From assembly GCA_040904765.1 (NCBI GenBank), contig JBBDST010000034.1, forward strand, positions 1 through 31,264: a DNA stretch of 31,264 bases. The letters run 5' to 3'. Shown here one piece after another: positions 30,586-31,264 of this stretch (the first letter of the stretch is position 1; each line of letters begins with the position of its first letter). Source of the DNA: JBBDST01 sp040904765 (GTDB lineage: Bacteria; Actinomycetota; Nitriliruptoria; Nitriliruptorales; Nitriliruptoraceae). The notes under the pieces were generated by a model. It saw only the letters and a list, made by a program, of their open reading frames with translations. It was not told the origin of the DNA and did no database searches. The position numbers were made by a program, and so were the translations under genes.

Positions 30586-31264
30586 GACAGCACACTCGTA
30601 ATCAGGATGACTATGGCCGTGAACAAGAAGATGCTTCCAAGACGCCACATCGGTGTGATCGGTACCTGGCCGGTGTGAACCCGAAACGGTGTGATTGCCC
30701 ACTCGAGTGCTTTTTGGGAAATGGACTGTGCCTGAGCGGAGGTGCCGCTACCGAATGCAGGGGGCGAAAACGCCCGAAGTATCCCTTGGGGCGCGCGCCG
30801 GTACGTGACGTCCGTGTCGGCGCTAACTTTCGGTTTCGGACGAACAAAGTGGTGCAGGAGCCAGAACCCGGCAGCAGTGAAAGCAAGCATCTGGGCGGTT
30901 TCGAACACCTTGTAACTGCGGAAAATGTTGATGTCGGTCGCATACGGCAGCAGATCGGTGATGAGTGGCGGGAAGACGCCGATGGCGATGCTGCCAACCG
31001 CAAAAATTCCCATCCCGTACACCATCGTTTTGGGTATCGCGGTGACGGTGATGCGCGCGCCATCGTTGGTTTTTGGCCCCGGGCCGTCGTCACCAAAGAA
31101 GGTGGCGTGGGCGAGTTTCAGTCCGGCAGACAGGAACGTGCCGACCGAAACGATCTTCAAACCAACCACTACCCAGGTTAGGTGCAGCGTGTAGGCGCTT
31201 TCGATCATAATTTCTTTGGAAACGAAACCGCTAAACAGCGGGAAACCAGAAATCGCGGCTGCCC
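30582..31264 (-). CDS. NuoL/MrpA-D-like proton-conducting antiporter subunit, 5'-truncated by window edge
   Basis: The frame is open through the right edge of the window; the visible 227 residues are the C-terminal part. They begin with AAISGFPLFSGFVSKEIMIE, the conserved segment of TM12 in NuoL/MrpD proteins, and continue with helices around LHLTWVVVGLKIVSVGTFLSA, then MVYGMGIFAVGSIAIGVFPP. A polar segment (KPKVSADTDVTYRRAPQGIL) follows, then a final helix, WRLGSIFLFTAIVILITSVLS. An internal Met at 31208 would not be the real start, because the motif lies upstream of it. It could be the N-terminal part of a split MrpA or a second MrpD; the missing part decides. It is the first visible gene of the operon and overlaps mnhE by 4 bp. 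Confidence 0.88.
   Translation of the reverse strand, partial: AAAISGFPLFSGFVSKEIMIESAYTLHLTWVVVGLKIVSVGTFLSAGLKLAHATFFGDDGPGPKTNDGARITVTAIPKTMVYGMGIFAVGSIAIGVFPPLITDLLPYATDINIFRSYKVFETAQMLAFTAAGFWLLHHFVRPKPKVSADTDVTYRRAPQGILRAFSPPAFGSGTSAQAQSISQKALEWAITPFRVHTGQVPITPMWRLGSIFLFTAIVILITSVLS

Noticed and set aside
1..31264. CRISPR array, restriction-modification, toxin-antitoxin or other defence locus
   Set aside because: No regularly spaced repeats, nuclease, methyltransferase or toxin-antitoxin pair was seen; the ArdC-like fragment is the only defence-related trace.

Overview
The window looks like the chromosome of a free-living, moderately high-GC Actinomycetota, possibly from the Acidimicrobiia or a neighbouring class. 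The evidence is a MarP-type CvpA/serine protease, a pair of mycobacterial-type acyl-CoA dehydrogenases, an actinobacterial PmmB-like phosphohexomutase, ParE/ParC proteins resembling those of Streptomyces, and lipoproteins with clear lipoboxes. The taxon is an inference from gene content; there is no rRNA or complete tRNA in the window.

Layout. (1) 1-2.6 kb: sparse, partly decayed DNA with an ArdC-like remnant, a dodecin gene, a broken GyrI-like fragment and an MFS transporter. It ends at a 42-nt 3' fragment of a tRNA-Arg(UCU) gene that still carries a terminator. This is the arrangement left at the distal end of an element integrated into a tRNA gene, so the left 2.6 kb may be the tail of a genomic island. 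(2) 2.7-8.5 kb: recQ helicase (with a small coupled ORF), a class V aminotransferase, marP, and a convergent lipoprotein PQQ-type sugar dehydrogenase. (3) 8.5-13.8 kb: a low-density, decaying stretch with an alpha/beta-hydrolase pseudogene carrying several lesions, an intact MFS transporter, a lipoprotein, an N-terminal remnant of a second related MFS gene, a zinc-free quinone-oxidoreductase-like MDR protein, and several perfect inverted repeats. (4) 13.8-17.9 kb: a tightly overlapping MacA/MacB-like ABC efflux operon (lipoprotein adaptor, ATPase, FtsX-type permease) and a small two-to-three-TM membrane protein closed by a strong terminator. (5) 18.0-22.06 kb: two acyl-CoA dehydrogenases, probably one heteromeric enzyme, with a phosphohexomutase coupled to the second. 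(6) 22.04-26.4 kb, minus strand: parE-parC (topoisomerase IV-like). (7) 26.5-31.26 kb, minus strand: a multisubunit Na+/H+ antiporter operon, eight genes in which every visible junction is a 4-bp overlap. It runs [NuoL-like subunit]-E-F-G-(MrpA C-terminal piece)-B-C-D, which is the order known from archaeal Mbh/Mbs complexes rather than A-B-C-D-E-F-G.

Most genes are recognisable core or accessory families. I do not see a convincing new defence or biosynthetic system. The parts most worth a second look are the tRNA-bounded island edge, the decayed 8.5-12.3 kb region, the Mbh-ordered Mrp operon, and the unusual insertion in the MacA-like lipoprotein.
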